From the NCBI GenBank assembly GCA_017548385.1, contig JAFZAE010000083.1, positions 1-46,283 on the forward strand: a stretch of DNA of 46,283 bases. The letters run 5' to 3'. The notes under the pieces are model-generated. The model saw only the letters and a list, made by a program, of their open reading frames with translations, did not search any database and was not told where the DNA came from. The translations under genes and the position numbers were made by a program. Source of the DNA: Prevotella sp. (GTDB lineage: Bacteria; Bacteroidota; Bacteroidia; Bacteroidales; Bacteroidaceae). Every line of letters starts with the position of its first letter. Position 1 is the first letter of the stretch. Shown here in pieces: positions 8,438 through 16,800 of this stretch.

Positions 8438-10537
8438 TTATTCTGAAAGTTTTGCCGTTCCAACATAATATCTGCGGGCAGCCTCTTCCTGTCTTGGCTG
8501 TGAGAAATTGCTCACCCTCTTAAGATACCCAATGATACGCGTCATATAATCCACATTCTTGGAATGGCAGTGTGGACACTCCTTGAGATAACGTTTGTCG
8601 ATATGTCCACAATCGTTGCAGATAGTATTGGGTATATTAAATGTGAAATAATTGCATCCCTCTTTGGCTGCCACCCGCAGAAGCTGGCGGTATTGTTGTT
8701 TGGTGAGGTGTTCGTCGAGGTTCATGTGTAGAGCCGACCCACCGGTGAGGTGCTCTATGTATGGGGCGCCATGCAGTTTGAATTTGTCTATGATATTCAA
8801 CGAGTCGTCCTCGACGATATAGAAATAACTGTTGTAGCAGTCACGTGGTACGAAATATCCGTCCTCGCGGTCCCATTTGGCATGTTTAACACCCACATTC
8901 TCGGCAGGAATCATCTCACAATTGAACAGGACGTCCTTTGTATGATATTGTTTATTGAATTTTTCAACAAGTCCCAACACTGTTTGTACAAACTTCAAAT
9001 AGTCGGGGTTGTCGTTTATGGTAAGTCCCATAAATTCCGCTGCCTCCACTAATCCGTTGACACCAATGGTGAGATATTGTCTTCCGATATTGATATAACC
9101 GGCATCGAAGAGTGGCAGCATACCATGTTTCTGGAGTTCTTTCAAGTTCTCGTTATATGCCAATTGCACTTTATGACAGAGGTCGATAATATGTGAGAGG
9201 AATTCCTTATAATCTTGACCCTTGTTGACAGCATATTGGATGCAGCGATTGAGATTGATTGTAAGGACGCTCTTCGAACCTGTTGACACGCCACCTGCGC
9301 CAAGTGTATAACTGAAGCCATTGTCCTGTATCTCGTTGCGCAAACGGCAGCATGAACTCAATGAGTCGGCATTATCACTCATGTAGGTGAAGAAAGAATG
9401 ACCTTCAGAATACATCTCTGCGGTGAAGTCTCCCCATTCTTTGTCAATGACATCCCCCTCATTGGTGAGCAACGCCATTGTTTCCACTGGGAATGTGAGC
9501 ACGGTCTTCAGTCGTTCTTGGTTGAACCATTTCATAAATCTCTTCTGCAGCCATGACAGTCCCTCCCAATCTGGCTTTGAACCATCTGGGAAATAGAAAT
9601 CTCCAAAAAGGCTCTCGAAATAAGGTTTATCATAGTAAGCGATGTTCCAGAACACGGCCTGGTAGTTTCTCGCTCCTGTGGGTTGGTTAATGGAATAGAC
9701 AATCTGCTCGAAACAGTCGGTAATCATCTTGTCGATAGTACGCTGTTTGAGGGACAAGTCCACCACCTTATCAGGCTCTTTCCAATAATCCTTGCCATAT
9801 TCCAATTGGATGAAGTAGTTGAGGTACATCAGGAATTCAGGCGTGGCACATGCCCCGCTAAGCATACTCGAGACCATAAACACCATATTAACGAATCCTC
9901 CGCAGAACGACTTGAGGTTTGTCGGTGCGGTGGAATTGCCTCCAATCGACATCGTACCACCAATGAGCCAAGGGTACATTGTAATGGATGCACAGTAGTT
10001 GGCCAATGATGTCTCATCATTCTTATAAATGAAATGATGAGTGAGCATATCGAGGTACTCTTCGGCAAGAGCTTTTCCGTACATTTTTTTTATACGGTCA
10101 GTGAGCAAACGGCGATTGAGTCGAATAAAACTGGCTTTAGGCAATTCACCTATCAGAGTTGCGATATTTTTATGCTCGACATTTGCATTGGCATCGTATT
10201 TTGAACCAGTTGCTGCATTAGCAGCATCAACATAGTCTGCCAAAAATTTCAACCGCTCCATGGTTTCACGGTCCTCTGTGTGTCGCTGACGGTATAGCAT
10301 AAACGATTTAGCCACCCTGAAGTGTCCCTCCTTCATCAGCGCTTCTTCCACCTCATTCTGTATATCTTCTACAGTAATGTTGTCGGTGATATTTAAGTGG
10401 CTGATAATCTTCGATATAGCACCTAAGTCAGCTGTCTCATCCACAGACTGAAAAGCCTTGAGAATGGCAGTCATAATTTTGTCGAGTGAGAAGCGGTCTG
10501 ACGAGCCGTCACGCTTCTTGATAGTGAATTCTCTCAT
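8438..10537 (-). CDS. nrdD: Anaerobic (class III) ribonucleoside-triphosphate reductase
   Basis: This enzyme makes dNTPs without oxygen by a glycyl-radical mechanism. An ATP-cone regulatory domain covers about the first 95 residues (IKKRDGSSDRFSLDKIM). Near the C-terminus are the zinc cysteines (CNDCGH and CPHCHSKN) and the glycyl radical loop, here RIIGYLKRVSNF, with the radical Gly in IIGYL. I place the start at ATG 10537, preceded by AAGGGAA, because it begins just before the ATP-cone as in homologues (699 aa). An in-frame ATG at 10597 would add 20 residues. Two exact copies of a 16-base motif lie upstream of the chosen start. Presence with nrdG and the B12-linked features suggests an anaerobic lifestyle. 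Confidence 0.93.
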   Translation of the reverse strand: MREFTIKKRDGSSDRFSLDKIMTAILKAFQSVDETADLGAISKIISHLNITDNITVEDIQNEVEEALMKEGHFRVAKSFMLYRQRHTEDRETMERLKFLADYVDAANAATGSKYDANANVEHKNIATLIGELPKASFIRLNRRLLTDRIKKMYGKALAEEYLDMLTHHFIYKNDETSLANYCASITMYPWLIGGTMSIGGNSTAPTNLKSFCGGFVNMVFMVSSMLSGACATPEFLMYLNYFIQLEYGKDYWKEPDKVVDLSLKQRTIDKMITDCFEQIVYSINQPTGARNYQAVFWNIAYYDKPYFESLFGDFYFPDGSKPDWEGLSWLQKRFMKWFNQERLKTVLTFPVETMALLTNEGDVIDKEWGDFTAEMYSEGHSFFTYMSDNADSLSSCCRLRNEIQDNGFSYTLGAGGVSTGSKSVLTINLNRCIQYAVNKGQDYKEFLSHIIDLCHKVQLAYNENLKELQKHGMLPLFDAGYINIGRQYLTIGVNGLVEAAEFMGLTINDNPDYLKFVQTVLGLVEKFNKQYHTKDVLFNCEMIPAENVGVKHAKWDREDGYFVPRDCYNSYFYIVEDDSLNIIDKFKLHGAPYIEHLTGGSALHMNLDEHLTKQQYRQLLRVAAKEGCNYFTFNIPNTICNDCGHIDKRYLKECPHCHSKNVDYMTRIIGYLKRVSNFSQPRQEEAARRYYVGTAKLSE

Positions 10538-10553
10538 TTCCCTTATTCTATTG

Positions 10554-10612
10554 TTTTGGATAACTTTTCCTCTCATGATTTCAAAAAAGTTTTCCATTTT
10601 GGATAACTTTTC
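10554..10612. promoter_or_regulatory. Two direct copies of a 16-base motif upstream of nrdD
   Basis: TTTTGGATAACTTTTC occurs exactly at 10554-10569 and again at 10597-10612, 43 bases apart start to start (about four helical turns). On the coding strand each copy contains TTATCCAAA, one base off the DnaA box TTATCCACA. Both copies lie upstream of the ATG at 10537. The arrangement looks like paired operator sites, but if translation begins at 10597 one copy would be coding. Confidence 0.55.
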
Positions 10613-10662
10613 AAAATTCCTACGCCTGAAAGTTTGAAAAAATGTATTTTTGAAATCGCTTA

Positions 10663-10670
10663 CAAAGTTA
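10663..10670 (-). promoter_or_regulatory. Possible -7 box TAACTTTG of nrdD
   Basis: The minus strand at 10670-10663 reads TAACTTTG, matching TAnnTTTG. The nearest upstream TTTG is only 13 bases away, so the spacing is not canonical. It would give a leader of about 120 bases containing both 16-base repeats. Confidence 0.4.
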
Positions 10671-10810
10671 ATATAATTATTCTCAAAGTTGTATGATTTA
10701 CTCGATGAAAAATTTATTTGTTAACGTATTTTAATGATTTTTTCTTTACATAGTTTTTCCTTTTCATTTAACTAAAAAACTATAGTTGTTGAAACATAAG
10801 TAATTACAAC

Positions 10811-10850
10811 AAAAAATGCACACTTGGATAAAAAATCCCTTTAGTGTGCA
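10811..10850 (-). terminator. Intrinsic terminator downstream of the orphan intergenic unit
   Basis: Read on the minus strand, TGCACACT (10850-10843) pairs with AGTGTGCA (10824-10817). An inner GGAT/ATCC pair lies within, and a run of six T follows at 10816-10811. It lies upstream of the nrdD promoter, so it must end a minus-strand transcript starting between here and the terminator at 11126-11159. Confidence 0.7.
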
Positions 10851-11013
10851 ATATGGCCATATAAAAATATCAAATCTCCAATGTTCATAAAACCGACATT
10901 TAAGACATAAACGAATGGTTTACAATGAAGCAGATTATTAAACTGTGGATTTGCTGTGATGTGCCTTTTTTTCCTTCGCTAGACTTCAACAACAATTCTC
11001 ATTAATATATATA

Positions 11014-11106
11014 TCATGTGGGCATATTAAGTGAAGGTTGTTGTACGGTCGCAACAATAGAGTCATCATACTCACTGTCGATGTGCTCGTTATTGTTTTG
11101 AATCAT
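11014..11106 (-). CDS. Possible 30-codon ORF between two terminators
   Basis: The stretch 10671-11209 has no conventional gene. On the minus strand, ATG at 11106 opens a 30-residue ORF that is acidic and polar (MIQNNNEHIDSEYDDSIV) and stops at TGA 11014. A TATTATTG sequence upstream resembles, with one mismatch, the TAnnTTTG promoter box. The ORF is followed by about 160 bases without coding signal and then a strong minus-strand terminator. It could be a leader peptide, a small protein, the start of a decayed gene, or chance. I recognise no family. Confidence 0.25.
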   Translation of the reverse strand: MIQNNNEHIDSEYDDSIVATVQQPSLNMPT

Positions 11107-11125
11107 AGTTGACAATAATATACGC

Positions 11126-11159
11126 AAAAAGGGAGGATATGTCTCACGACATGCCCCCC
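11126..11159 (-). terminator. Intrinsic terminator of the DASS transporter gene
   Basis: On the minus strand GGGGGGCATGTC, loop GTGA, GACATATCCTCCC forms a strong GC-rich hairpin with one bulge, followed by TTTTT at 11130-11126. It lies about 50 bases after the transporter stop. Confidence 0.8.
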
Positions 11160-11209
11160 TTTATACATAATAATACACTTATTCAGTTTATGAGCGATTT
11201 TATGATTAT

Positions 11210-12715
11210 CTAAATCAAGTGCACTTGCCCCAAAGCATATAACAACGAATACCCCAACAGCATTGAGATGAGACCAATGACAATGCCAATCTTGGCCATG
11301 TCACGTTGTTCCACCAGATTGGTTCCGAAGGCCAATGCGTTAGGGGGCGTGCTGATAGGCAATACCATGGCCGAACTGCTTGCTATAGCCACCCCAATGA
11401 GAATGGTTGACGTACCGCCAACGGGAGCTAATTTGTCACCCATCGCTGTACATACTACAACGAGGATGGGCATCAATAAAGCAGCCGTCGCTGAGTTGGA
11501 GATGAAATTAGAAAGCAAGAAACAAATGAAGCCCGATAGGATAATCACAAAGAATGGTGAGAAATCTCCAAAAGGTATGCTCTCAACAATCTGTGTTGCC
11601 AGTCCGGATGCATTGAGTCCATAACCGAGTGCAAAGCCGCCGGCTACCATCCAAATGACGGACCAGTTGATTTCCTCGAGATCTCTGCGGTCAATGATTC
11701 CTGTTATCGAAAATACGCAGAATGGGATGAGTGCCACAGTGTAGGAATTGATACCAGTCACGGAGTCTAGCAACCAAAGCAATACAGTGACAGCAAACGT
11801 GACAATGACAATATAAGTGTGCGAATCGTGCTTCATCTTCCCCTCGATGTGCAGTTCGATGCTCTTCTGCTTAAAAGGGAAGAACCATCTAAGCAAAGCC
11901 CAACTGATTATCAAAAGCACGATGACGAGTGGAACCATCATCAGCATCCATTGGCCAAACCCCAAGTTAAGATTGAGTCCTTCAGGGTCGTTGAGATATT
12001 TCAATGCGATGGTATTGGGTGGTGTTCCGATGGGAGTGCCAATGCCACCAAGATTTGCAGCGATGGGGATTGAAAGCGCCAGGGCAATGCGTCCTTTGCC
12101 TTCGGGTGGCAATTGCCGGAACACTGGGGTGAGAAAGGTAAGCATCATGGCTGCCGTTGCCGTATTAGAAACAAACATGGAGAACAGACCCGTGATGAGC
12201 AGAAATCCCAGTAGCACGTTCTCACTTCGTGTGCCGAACGGACGGAGCAGCGAACGAGCTAGTTGTGAGTCAAGGCCTGTCTTGGTGGCAGCAATGGCCA
12301 AAACAAAGCCACCAATGAACAACATGATGACAGGATCAGCAAAAGTTGCCATGATGCCTTTATAGGAAAGAAGTGGACCGACGACATCAGGCTGGCACAT
12401 CCATATAATACCGCTATCGCTTGTGAACAACAGCATAAGCACGATGATAGCCACACTCGTCGCCCAAGAGGGCACAATCTCCATCACCCACATCAAAGTT
12501 GCAAAGGTAAAGATGGCAATGATACGCTGTTGAACAATAGTAAGTCCTTCAATACCAAAGCTATCACTAGGCAGGTTCCATAGCAATAGCGTCAAAAAGG
12601 CTACCACAATGCCTCCTACCGTTTTCTTCAACATCCTTTCTGGATGTAGGCTGTTCTCGTGGCGTATCTTATGATATGCATCCACGAGATGGAAACCGTT
12701 AAAGTTCTTAAACAT
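11210..12715 (-). CDS. DASS/SLC13-family dicarboxylate transporter under B12 riboswitch control
   Basis: The 501-residue polytopic membrane protein belongs to the divalent anion:sodium symporter (INDY/CitT) family. It carries both family signature sites: SNTATAAM at about 183-190 with GGIGTPIGTPPNTIAL at about 223-238, and SNSATAAL at about 406-413 with STPPNALAF at about 455-463. The two-fold internal repeat is therefore intact; the second site has Ser where the usual motif has Thr. Known members move succinate, fumarate, malate, citrate or sulfate. The substrate here cannot be proven, but succinate or another C4 acid fits an anaerobic Bacteroidales cell. It stands alone, with its own promoter, a cobalamin riboswitch in the leader and its own terminator, so it is expected to be expressed mainly when B12 is scarce. 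Confidence 0.88.
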   Translation of the reverse strand: MFKNFNGFHLVDAYHKIRHENSLHPERMLKKTVGGIVVAFLTLLLWNLPSDSFGIEGLTIVQQRIIAIFTFATLMWVMEIVPSWATSVAIIVLMLLFTSDSGIIWMCQPDVVGPLLSYKGIMATFADPVIMLFIGGFVLAIAATKTGLDSQLARSLLRPFGTRSENVLLGFLLITGLFSMFVSNTATAAMMLTFLTPVFRQLPPEGKGRIALALSIPIAANLGGIGTPIGTPPNTIALKYLNDPEGLNLNLGFGQWMLMMVPLVIVLLIISWALLRWFFPFKQKSIELHIEGKMKHDSHTYIVIVTFAVTVLLWLLDSVTGINSYTVALIPFCVFSITGIIDRRDLEEINWSVIWMVAGGFALGYGLNASGLATQIVESIPFGDFSPFFVIILSGFICFLLSNFISNSATAALLMPILVVVCTAMGDKLAPVGGTSTILIGVAIASSSAMVLPISTPPNALAFGTNLVEQRDMAKIGIVIGLISMLLGYSLLYALGQVHLI

Positions 12716-12795
12716 AACAGTCCGTCTTTAAAAGTCCATAAAATTTCATTGCCGGTCTATACCATACATCGTGGTGCGACCGTATTATCCATTTC

Positions 12796-12985
12796 AAGGC
12801 TGGTCTTCTGACTTTTCTCCACTCCCAAGCGCCTTCTCGTCCAAATGGGCAATGGCTTGTTGCTTCGGAGCTATAAAGGAGTTCACAGCTGCGGGACAGT
12901 CGGAGATTTTCACTCACATTCCCAATTAATCGCGGCTAAGCGAACCTTGATGGGCAACCTCCATGGCGGTGATTGCGGGTGCAAA
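12796..12985 (-). ncRNA. Cobalamin (B12) riboswitch
   Basis: On the minus strand the conserved blocks appear in order: GGTTGCC with CAAGG (near 12962-12945), TTGGGAATGTGAGTGAAAATC, whose core is GGGAA...GTGAAAATC (about 12925-12903), the B12 box part GTCCCGCAGCTGTGA (about 12899-12885), a middle arm (AGCCATTGCCC, GGGAGTGG), and the 3' closing block GTCAGAAGACCAGCC at 12812-12798. This is the Rfam cobalamin-aptamer pattern. The aptamer ends about 80 bases before the DASS transporter ATG. I do not see a strong terminator in that gap, so control may act on translation initiation. Confidence 0.93.
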
Positions 12986-13012
12986 AGTAAGAAAAAAAGA
13001 ATAATACACAAA
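12982..13012 (-). promoter_or_regulatory. Promoter of the riboswitch-transporter unit
   Basis: On the minus strand TTTG at 13012-13009 is followed after exactly 19 bases by TACTTTTG at 12989-12982, a full Bacteroidetes promoter. Transcription would begin near 12976, just before the aptamer. Confidence 0.85.
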
Positions 13013-13129
13013 GGAAAATATAAAAAAAATTCAATACCTACTTCTAGTTAATCTAAATATATTAGCACACTTCATTTCCCGATGCAAAAACACTCTTTTT
13101 TGAGTATTGCACCATCGGGATTATCGTCG

Positions 13130-13137
13130 TACCTTTG
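13130..13137 (+). promoter_or_regulatory. -7 box TACCTTTG upstream of the flavodoxin remnant and methyltransferase operon
   Basis: TACCTTTG matches TAnnTTTG exactly. The expected -33 position holds ATTG-like sequence (13106-13109) rather than TTTG. It would drive the remnant and the two downstream genes. Confidence 0.6.
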
Positions 13138-13175
13138 CCGCCGTAATTCTTTTGCCAAAAATATATAAAGGGAAA

Positions 13176-13338
13176 ATGGAAACAACAATTGTAGTTTATG
13201 ATACTGCAAGATGCTGACCTTTCGCAACAAACTATCGCACTCTTCGGATGTGGCGATTGCGAGTCGTATAGTGACGGTGTTGTGAACGCAAGGCCGTGTT
13301 TAAACGAAAAACGTGCTAACTTGCTTGAAAAGGCTTAA
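13176..13338 (+). pseudogene. Flavodoxin remnant, internally deleted and frameshifted
   Basis: ATG 13176 opens METTIVVYDTAR, like the first strand of a flavodoxin, and stops at a TGA after 13 codons. One base out of frame, the next open stretch reads DLSQQTIALFGCGDCESYSD and continues to TAA at 13336-13338. The FGCGD-x-xSY-x-D pattern is typical of the FMN-binding loop in the C-terminal half of short-chain flavodoxins. Flavodoxins are about 145-175 residues; here the central region, including the phosphate loop, is missing. A promoter box is retained upstream and two intact genes follow. Identification rests on two short motifs, so it is only moderately sure. Confidence 0.5.
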
Positions 13339-13371
13339 CACCATCTAATTATAAATAAATATACAAAACGT

Positions 13372-13767
13372 ATGACAAGAATCAACAAGATTGTAACACT
13401 GTGGCTGCTGACCATCTGTGGTTTCGCCTGCCACTCCATCACCGACATCCTGCCTATGTTCTGGGGCAAAAACATAGCCGTAGCGGCCACCGACGGAAAT
13501 ATTGACCAAGGTATGATAGTCTTTATGATGACAATCTCTTTCCTCATCCCCACTTGCGGACTATTATGCTTGCTTACAGACAGCAAAGCGAAACTACAGA
13601 GAATGATAAATGCAATATTGGCTGTTCTTATCGCTTTATTCAACGTAGCCCATACATTTATGGAACTACCTTCTGACAATGCCGGGCAGTACGTCATCCT
13701 GCCTATGATGATTGTCATTGGCATAGCGCTCGCATGGTGTTCCGTGAAATACGTAAAGGAGGGATAG
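13372..13767 (+). CDS. Small four-helix membrane protein of unknown function
   Basis: The 131-residue protein has about four hydrophobic segments (around 8-28, 48-70, 80-95 and 105-125) separated by short loops and little else. I do not recognise a named family. The stop at 13765-13767 lies 2 bases before the methyltransferase ATG, so the two are almost certainly translated together. A flavodoxin remnant lies upstream. A membrane partner for the methyltransferase is possible but only inferred from spacing. Confidence 0.75.
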   Translation: MTRINKIVTLWLLTICGFACHSITDILPMFWGKNIAVAATDGNIDQGMIVFMMTISFLIPTCGLLCLLTDSKAKLQRMINAILAVLIALFNVAHTFMELPSDNAGQYVILPMMIVIGIALAWCSVKYVKEG

Positions 13768-13769
13768 AC

Positions 13770-14381
13770 ATGGGATTACTGAAGAAATTGTTCACGAACT
13801 GCGCCCATCCTCAAGGACGGATGGGTCGGTTGATGCTGAAATTCATGAACTTCTGCCATGCACCATTAACGAACTGGGGACTAGGACTTGTTGACTTTCA
13901 GGACGAATGGACAATGCTTGACATCGGCTGTGGCGGTGGGGCGACGTTGAAAAGACTCCTCAAAAGAAGCAAAAATGGTCGAGTCTATGGCATCGATATC
14001 TCCAAGGAGAGTGTTGCAAAGGCCCGTGAAATAAACGCTGAATTACTCGACAAGCAGGTGTATATAACACAAGGTTCAGCAACAAATCTGCCATACGACA
14101 ATCAGAAGTTCAACCTCGTTACGGCTGTAGAGACGATTTATTTCTGGCCGAATTTAAAAGGTTGTTTACAAGAAGTGTACAGGGTATTGAAATCCGGCGG
14201 ACGTTTCGCCATCATGGTCGAGGTGGTCGATGCTGATTCCAAGTGGATAAGCGTTGTCGATGGAATGACTACCTACACGCCAGAACAACTGAAGCGATTC
14301 TTAGGTGAAGCAGGCTTCATCTCGATAGAAATCCATCGAAAGAAACCATCCTATGCCACAATTCTATGTGCGAAGCCATAG
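13770..14381 (+). CDS. Class I SAM-dependent methyltransferase
   Basis: The 203-residue protein has a Rossmann methyltransferase core: motif I MLDIGCGGGATLKRLL (about residues 48-63), the acidic residue after strand 2 (VYGIDISKES), SATNLPYDNQKFNLV, and the post-motif VYRVLKSGGRFAIMVEV. The pattern is closest to the UbiE/type-11 methyltransferases. The N-terminal 45 residues are basic. I choose ATG 13770, 2 bases after the upstream stop with AAAGGAGGG in front, rather than an in-frame ATG at 13734 inside the upstream gene. The substrate is unknown. It converges on the next gene with only 4 bases between stops. Confidence 0.85.
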   Translation: MGLLKKLFTNCAHPQGRMGRLMLKFMNFCHAPLTNWGLGLVDFQDEWTMLDIGCGGGATLKRLLKRSKNGRVYGIDISKESVAKAREINAELLDKQVYITQGSATNLPYDNQKFNLVTAVETIYFWPNLKGCLQEVYRVLKSGGRFAIMVEVVDADSKWISVVDGMTTYTPEQLKRFLGEAGFISIEIHRKKPSYATILCAKP

Positions 14382-14385
14382 TAAA

Positions 14386-14754
14386 TTATCTTTTAAACTC
14401 CCAGACCAAGAACAAGGCATGCATGACGGCACAGATGGCTAAGACTAGCCATCCAATATATCTGAATAACTTGTTATACTTAATGTCTTCCTGATTTTTA
14501 AAGAAGTGCCAATAAGCCAACATTCCCAAAAGGGTGAGTAAAAGTCCGGCTACATGCCCCCATAAATTGAATCCCAAGATGGTGTCAATAAGCATGACCG
14601 TTTTGAACACGACAGCACCATATACTGGATAGATACAATTATACAAGGTTTGACGAGTGCGCTGATTTTGCCTTGACTTGTCAATGCAAAAGACAATCAA
14701 CATTGCCATGGCTACAATGAGAATGACCTCCTGAAATATCGAACGTTGAAACAT
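14386..14754 (-). CDS. Small membrane protein of unknown function (122 aa)
   Basis: The protein has four predicted membrane helices (about 8-24, 42-60, 66-85 and 98-117) and a short basic end (WEFKR). I do not recognise a domain. It follows the rny gene region on the same strand direction but is separated from it by a bidirectional hairpin at 14821-14846, so it probably belongs to a separate transcript or to read-through. Confidence 0.65.
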   Translation of the reverse strand: MFQRSIFQEVILIVAMAMLIVFCIDKSRQNQRTRQTLYNCIYPVYGAVVFKTVMLIDTILGFNLWGHVAGLLLTLLGMLAYWHFFKNQEDIKYNKLFRYIGWLVLAICAVMHALFLVWEFKR

Positions 14755-14820
14755 AGTATAGGTTGCGGATTAATCTGATTGGTCTGAACTGTCAAGTTGA
14801 AGAGTTGACACGAAATAACA

Positions 14821-14846
14821 AAAAGGCGTACCCGTGTACGCCTTTT
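14821..14846. terminator. Bidirectional terminator after rny
   Basis: AAAAGGCGTAC, loop CCGT, GTACGCCTTTT is a perfect hairpin with A and T tracts on both sides. It lies 18 bases after the rny stop and works for minus-strand transcripts. Confidence 0.85.
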
Positions 14847-14863
14847 TGAATACAAGGTATATA

Positions 14864-16402
14864 CTATTTTGCGTAAGCTACAGAACGCGTCTCACGAATG
14901 ACAGTGATTTTCACCTGTCCCGGATACGTCATCTCATTCTGAATCTTATTGGCAATCTCTCCAGAGAGAGCCTCTGTCTCCTTATCATCCATCTTGTCGG
15001 CACCAACAATGACACGCAATTCACGTCCTGCCTGGATGGCGTAAGTCTTAGTAACACCAGGATAACTCATGGCAATGGCCTCAAGGTCGTTGAGACGCTT
15101 GATGTACGCCTCGACAATTTCCCTTCTCGCACCAGGTCTTGCGCCAGAGATAGCATCACAAATCTGTACAATAGGAGCCAGCAGTGTATTCATCTCCATT
15201 TCATCGTGGTGTGCACCGATAGCATTGCAGATGTCAGGCTTCTCCTTGAATTTCTCTGCTATTTTTGCGCCATAGAGTGCATGCGGCAGGTCGCTCTCCT
15301 CGTCAGGTACCTTGCCGATATCATGGAGCAATCCGGCACGCTTTGCCTTTTTGGGATTGAGCCCCAGTTCAGAAGCCATCACTGCGCAGAGATTTGCAGT
15401 CTCACGTGCATGTTGCAACAAGTTCTGTCCGTAAGATGAGCGGTATTTCATTTTTCCGATGATGCGAATCAATTCCGGATGCAGGCCATGGATACCAAGG
15501 TCAATCGCTGTACGTTTACCAGTTTCGATAACCTCATTCTCCAATTGTTTTTTCACTTTTGCCACCACTTCCTCAATACGTGCCGGGTGAATACGTCCAT
15601 CTGCAACAAGTTGGTGAAGAGCCAACCGGCATACCTCGCGGCGGATGGGATCAAATGCAGAGATGACGATAGCCTCGGGGGTGTCGTCAACGACGATTTC
15701 CACTCCTGTGGCAGCCTCTAGTGCCCTAATATTTCTGCCTTCTCTACCAATAATGCGTCCTTTGACCTCATCATTATCTATATGGAAAACGCTGACGGAA
15801 TTTTCAATAGCAGTTTCCGTAGCCACTCGCTGGATAGTCTGGATAACAATTTTCTTAGCCTGGGCATTGGCATTGAGCTTTGCCTCATCCATAATTTCAT
15901 TGATATAACTGGCTGCAGCTGTACGGGCTTCATCTTTCATACTTTCAACCAGTCGGTTCTTAGCCTCCTCAGCACTGAGTCCGGAGAGTTCCTCTAGTTT
16001 CTCACGCTCTTGGTTTTGCATTTTTTCGAGTTCTTCCTGCTTGATGAGTAGCAGTTTTTTCTCGTTATCAATTCTTTTCAGACCTTGTTCAACATCCTGT
16101 TTGCGTCTTCCCAGTTCTTCCTGTCTTTGATTAAGGGAGATTTCACGCTGTTTAAGCCTACTTTCATTCTGCTGAAGTTTTTGATTTCTGGCTTGAACTT
16201 CCTTTTCAAGTTCAGCTTTCTTGTTGATGAATTTTTCCTTCACCTCAAGTAATTTTTTCTCTTTAATCACTTCAGCCTCATTTTCAGCTTTTCCAATGAT
16301 GTCGTTATATTTACCCTTGACTACATGCATGAAAGTCAAGTATCCCAAGAGGCCTCCTATCAAGAGGCATACAAGGGCAACGATTACAGTTATTAAGTTC
16401 AT
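14864..16402 (-). CDS. rny: Ribonuclease Y
   Basis: The 512-residue endoribonuclease starts RNA decay at the inner membrane. It has an N-terminal membrane anchor (residues 2-25), a long coiled coil to about residue 190 rich in Glu/Lys/Gln, a KH RNA-binding domain ([19 protein letters not shown]), and an HD phosphohydrolase domain with the paired histidine-aspartate motif ([14 protein letters not shown]) and AHHDEME. Length matches the family. It is the last gene of the zapB-like-zapA-rny operon and ends before a strong hairpin. Confidence 0.96.
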   Translation of the reverse strand: MNLITVIVALVCLLIGGLLGYLTFMHVVKGKYNDIIGKAENEAEVIKEKKLLEVKEKFINKKAELEKEVQARNQKLQQNESRLKQREISLNQRQEELGRRKQDVEQGLKRIDNEKKLLLIKQEELEKMQNQEREKLEELSGLSAEEAKNRLVESMKDEARTAAASYINEIMDEAKLNANAQAKKIVIQTIQRVATETAIENSVSVFHIDNDEVKGRIIGREGRNIRALEAATGVEIVVDDTPEAIVISAFDPIRREVCRLALHQLVADGRIHPARIEEVVAKVKKQLENEVIETGKRTAIDLGIHGLHPELIRIIGKMKYRSSYGQNLLQHARETANLCAVMASELGLNPKKAKRAGLLHDIGKVPDEESDLPHALYGAKIAEKFKEKPDICNAIGAHHDEMEMNTLLAPIVQICDAISGARPGARREIVEAYIKRLNDLEAIAMSYPGVTKTYAIQAGRELRVIVGADKMDDKETEALSGEIANKIQNEMTYPGQVKITVIRETRSVAYAK

Positions 16403-16480
16403 TACATTAAAAATATATAGTAGTTGATGTTAATCCCATCCGCATACTATATGAGTTTTCACGTGAAAATCCACGATGAT

Positions 16481-16792
16481 TTATGCTTTATCATCGTTTA
16501 ATGACAATTCAATCTCTGAAGTGATTTTTTCGAGAATGTCTATATATGGTTTTGTATCATTTCTCTGGGCCTCAGTTTCGTATTTGAGAGCCAGGTCTAC
16601 AATAGCCATATACAAAATATCTATAACGCTCTTTTTCCCATTAGCTTGAGCGGTATAGGCAGCTACTGTGTTGGTAGCCGTTTTAGCTGCTCTACGATAC
16701 ACCTCTTCCTCATCAGCATAAATGGTGATGGGCAATTCTATATCATAGACATGCAGTCGTATTTTTCGTTGTTCTCTTTTCTCTTCAGACAT
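16481..16792 (-). CDS. zapA: Cell division protein ZapA
   Basis: The 103-residue protein matches ZapA: an N-terminal beta-hairpin region (KIRLHVYDIELPITIYADEE), a central helix with ILYMAIVDLALKYE, and a C-terminal coiled-coil helix. ZapA bundles FtsZ filaments at the division ring. It lies 8 bases after the zapB-like gene and upstream of rny, an order seen in Bacteroidetes. Confidence 0.85.
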   Translation of the reverse strand: MSEEKREQRKIRLHVYDIELPITIYADEEEVYRRAAKTATNTVAAYTAQANGKKSVIDILYMAIVDLALKYETEAQRNDTKPYIDILEKITSEIELSLNDDKA

Positions 16793-16800
16793 TGCTCACG

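Noticed and set aside
10921..11008. Plus-strand 26-codon frame (MKQIIKLWICC) in the nrdD upstream gap
   Set aside because: No promoter, no recognisable domain, and both terminators in this gap point to minus-strand transcription.
12708..12917. 69-codon minus-strand frame upstream of the transporter
   Set aside because: It lies across the cobalamin riboswitch and its 3' part. The conserved aptamer blocks explain the sequence better than a protein.
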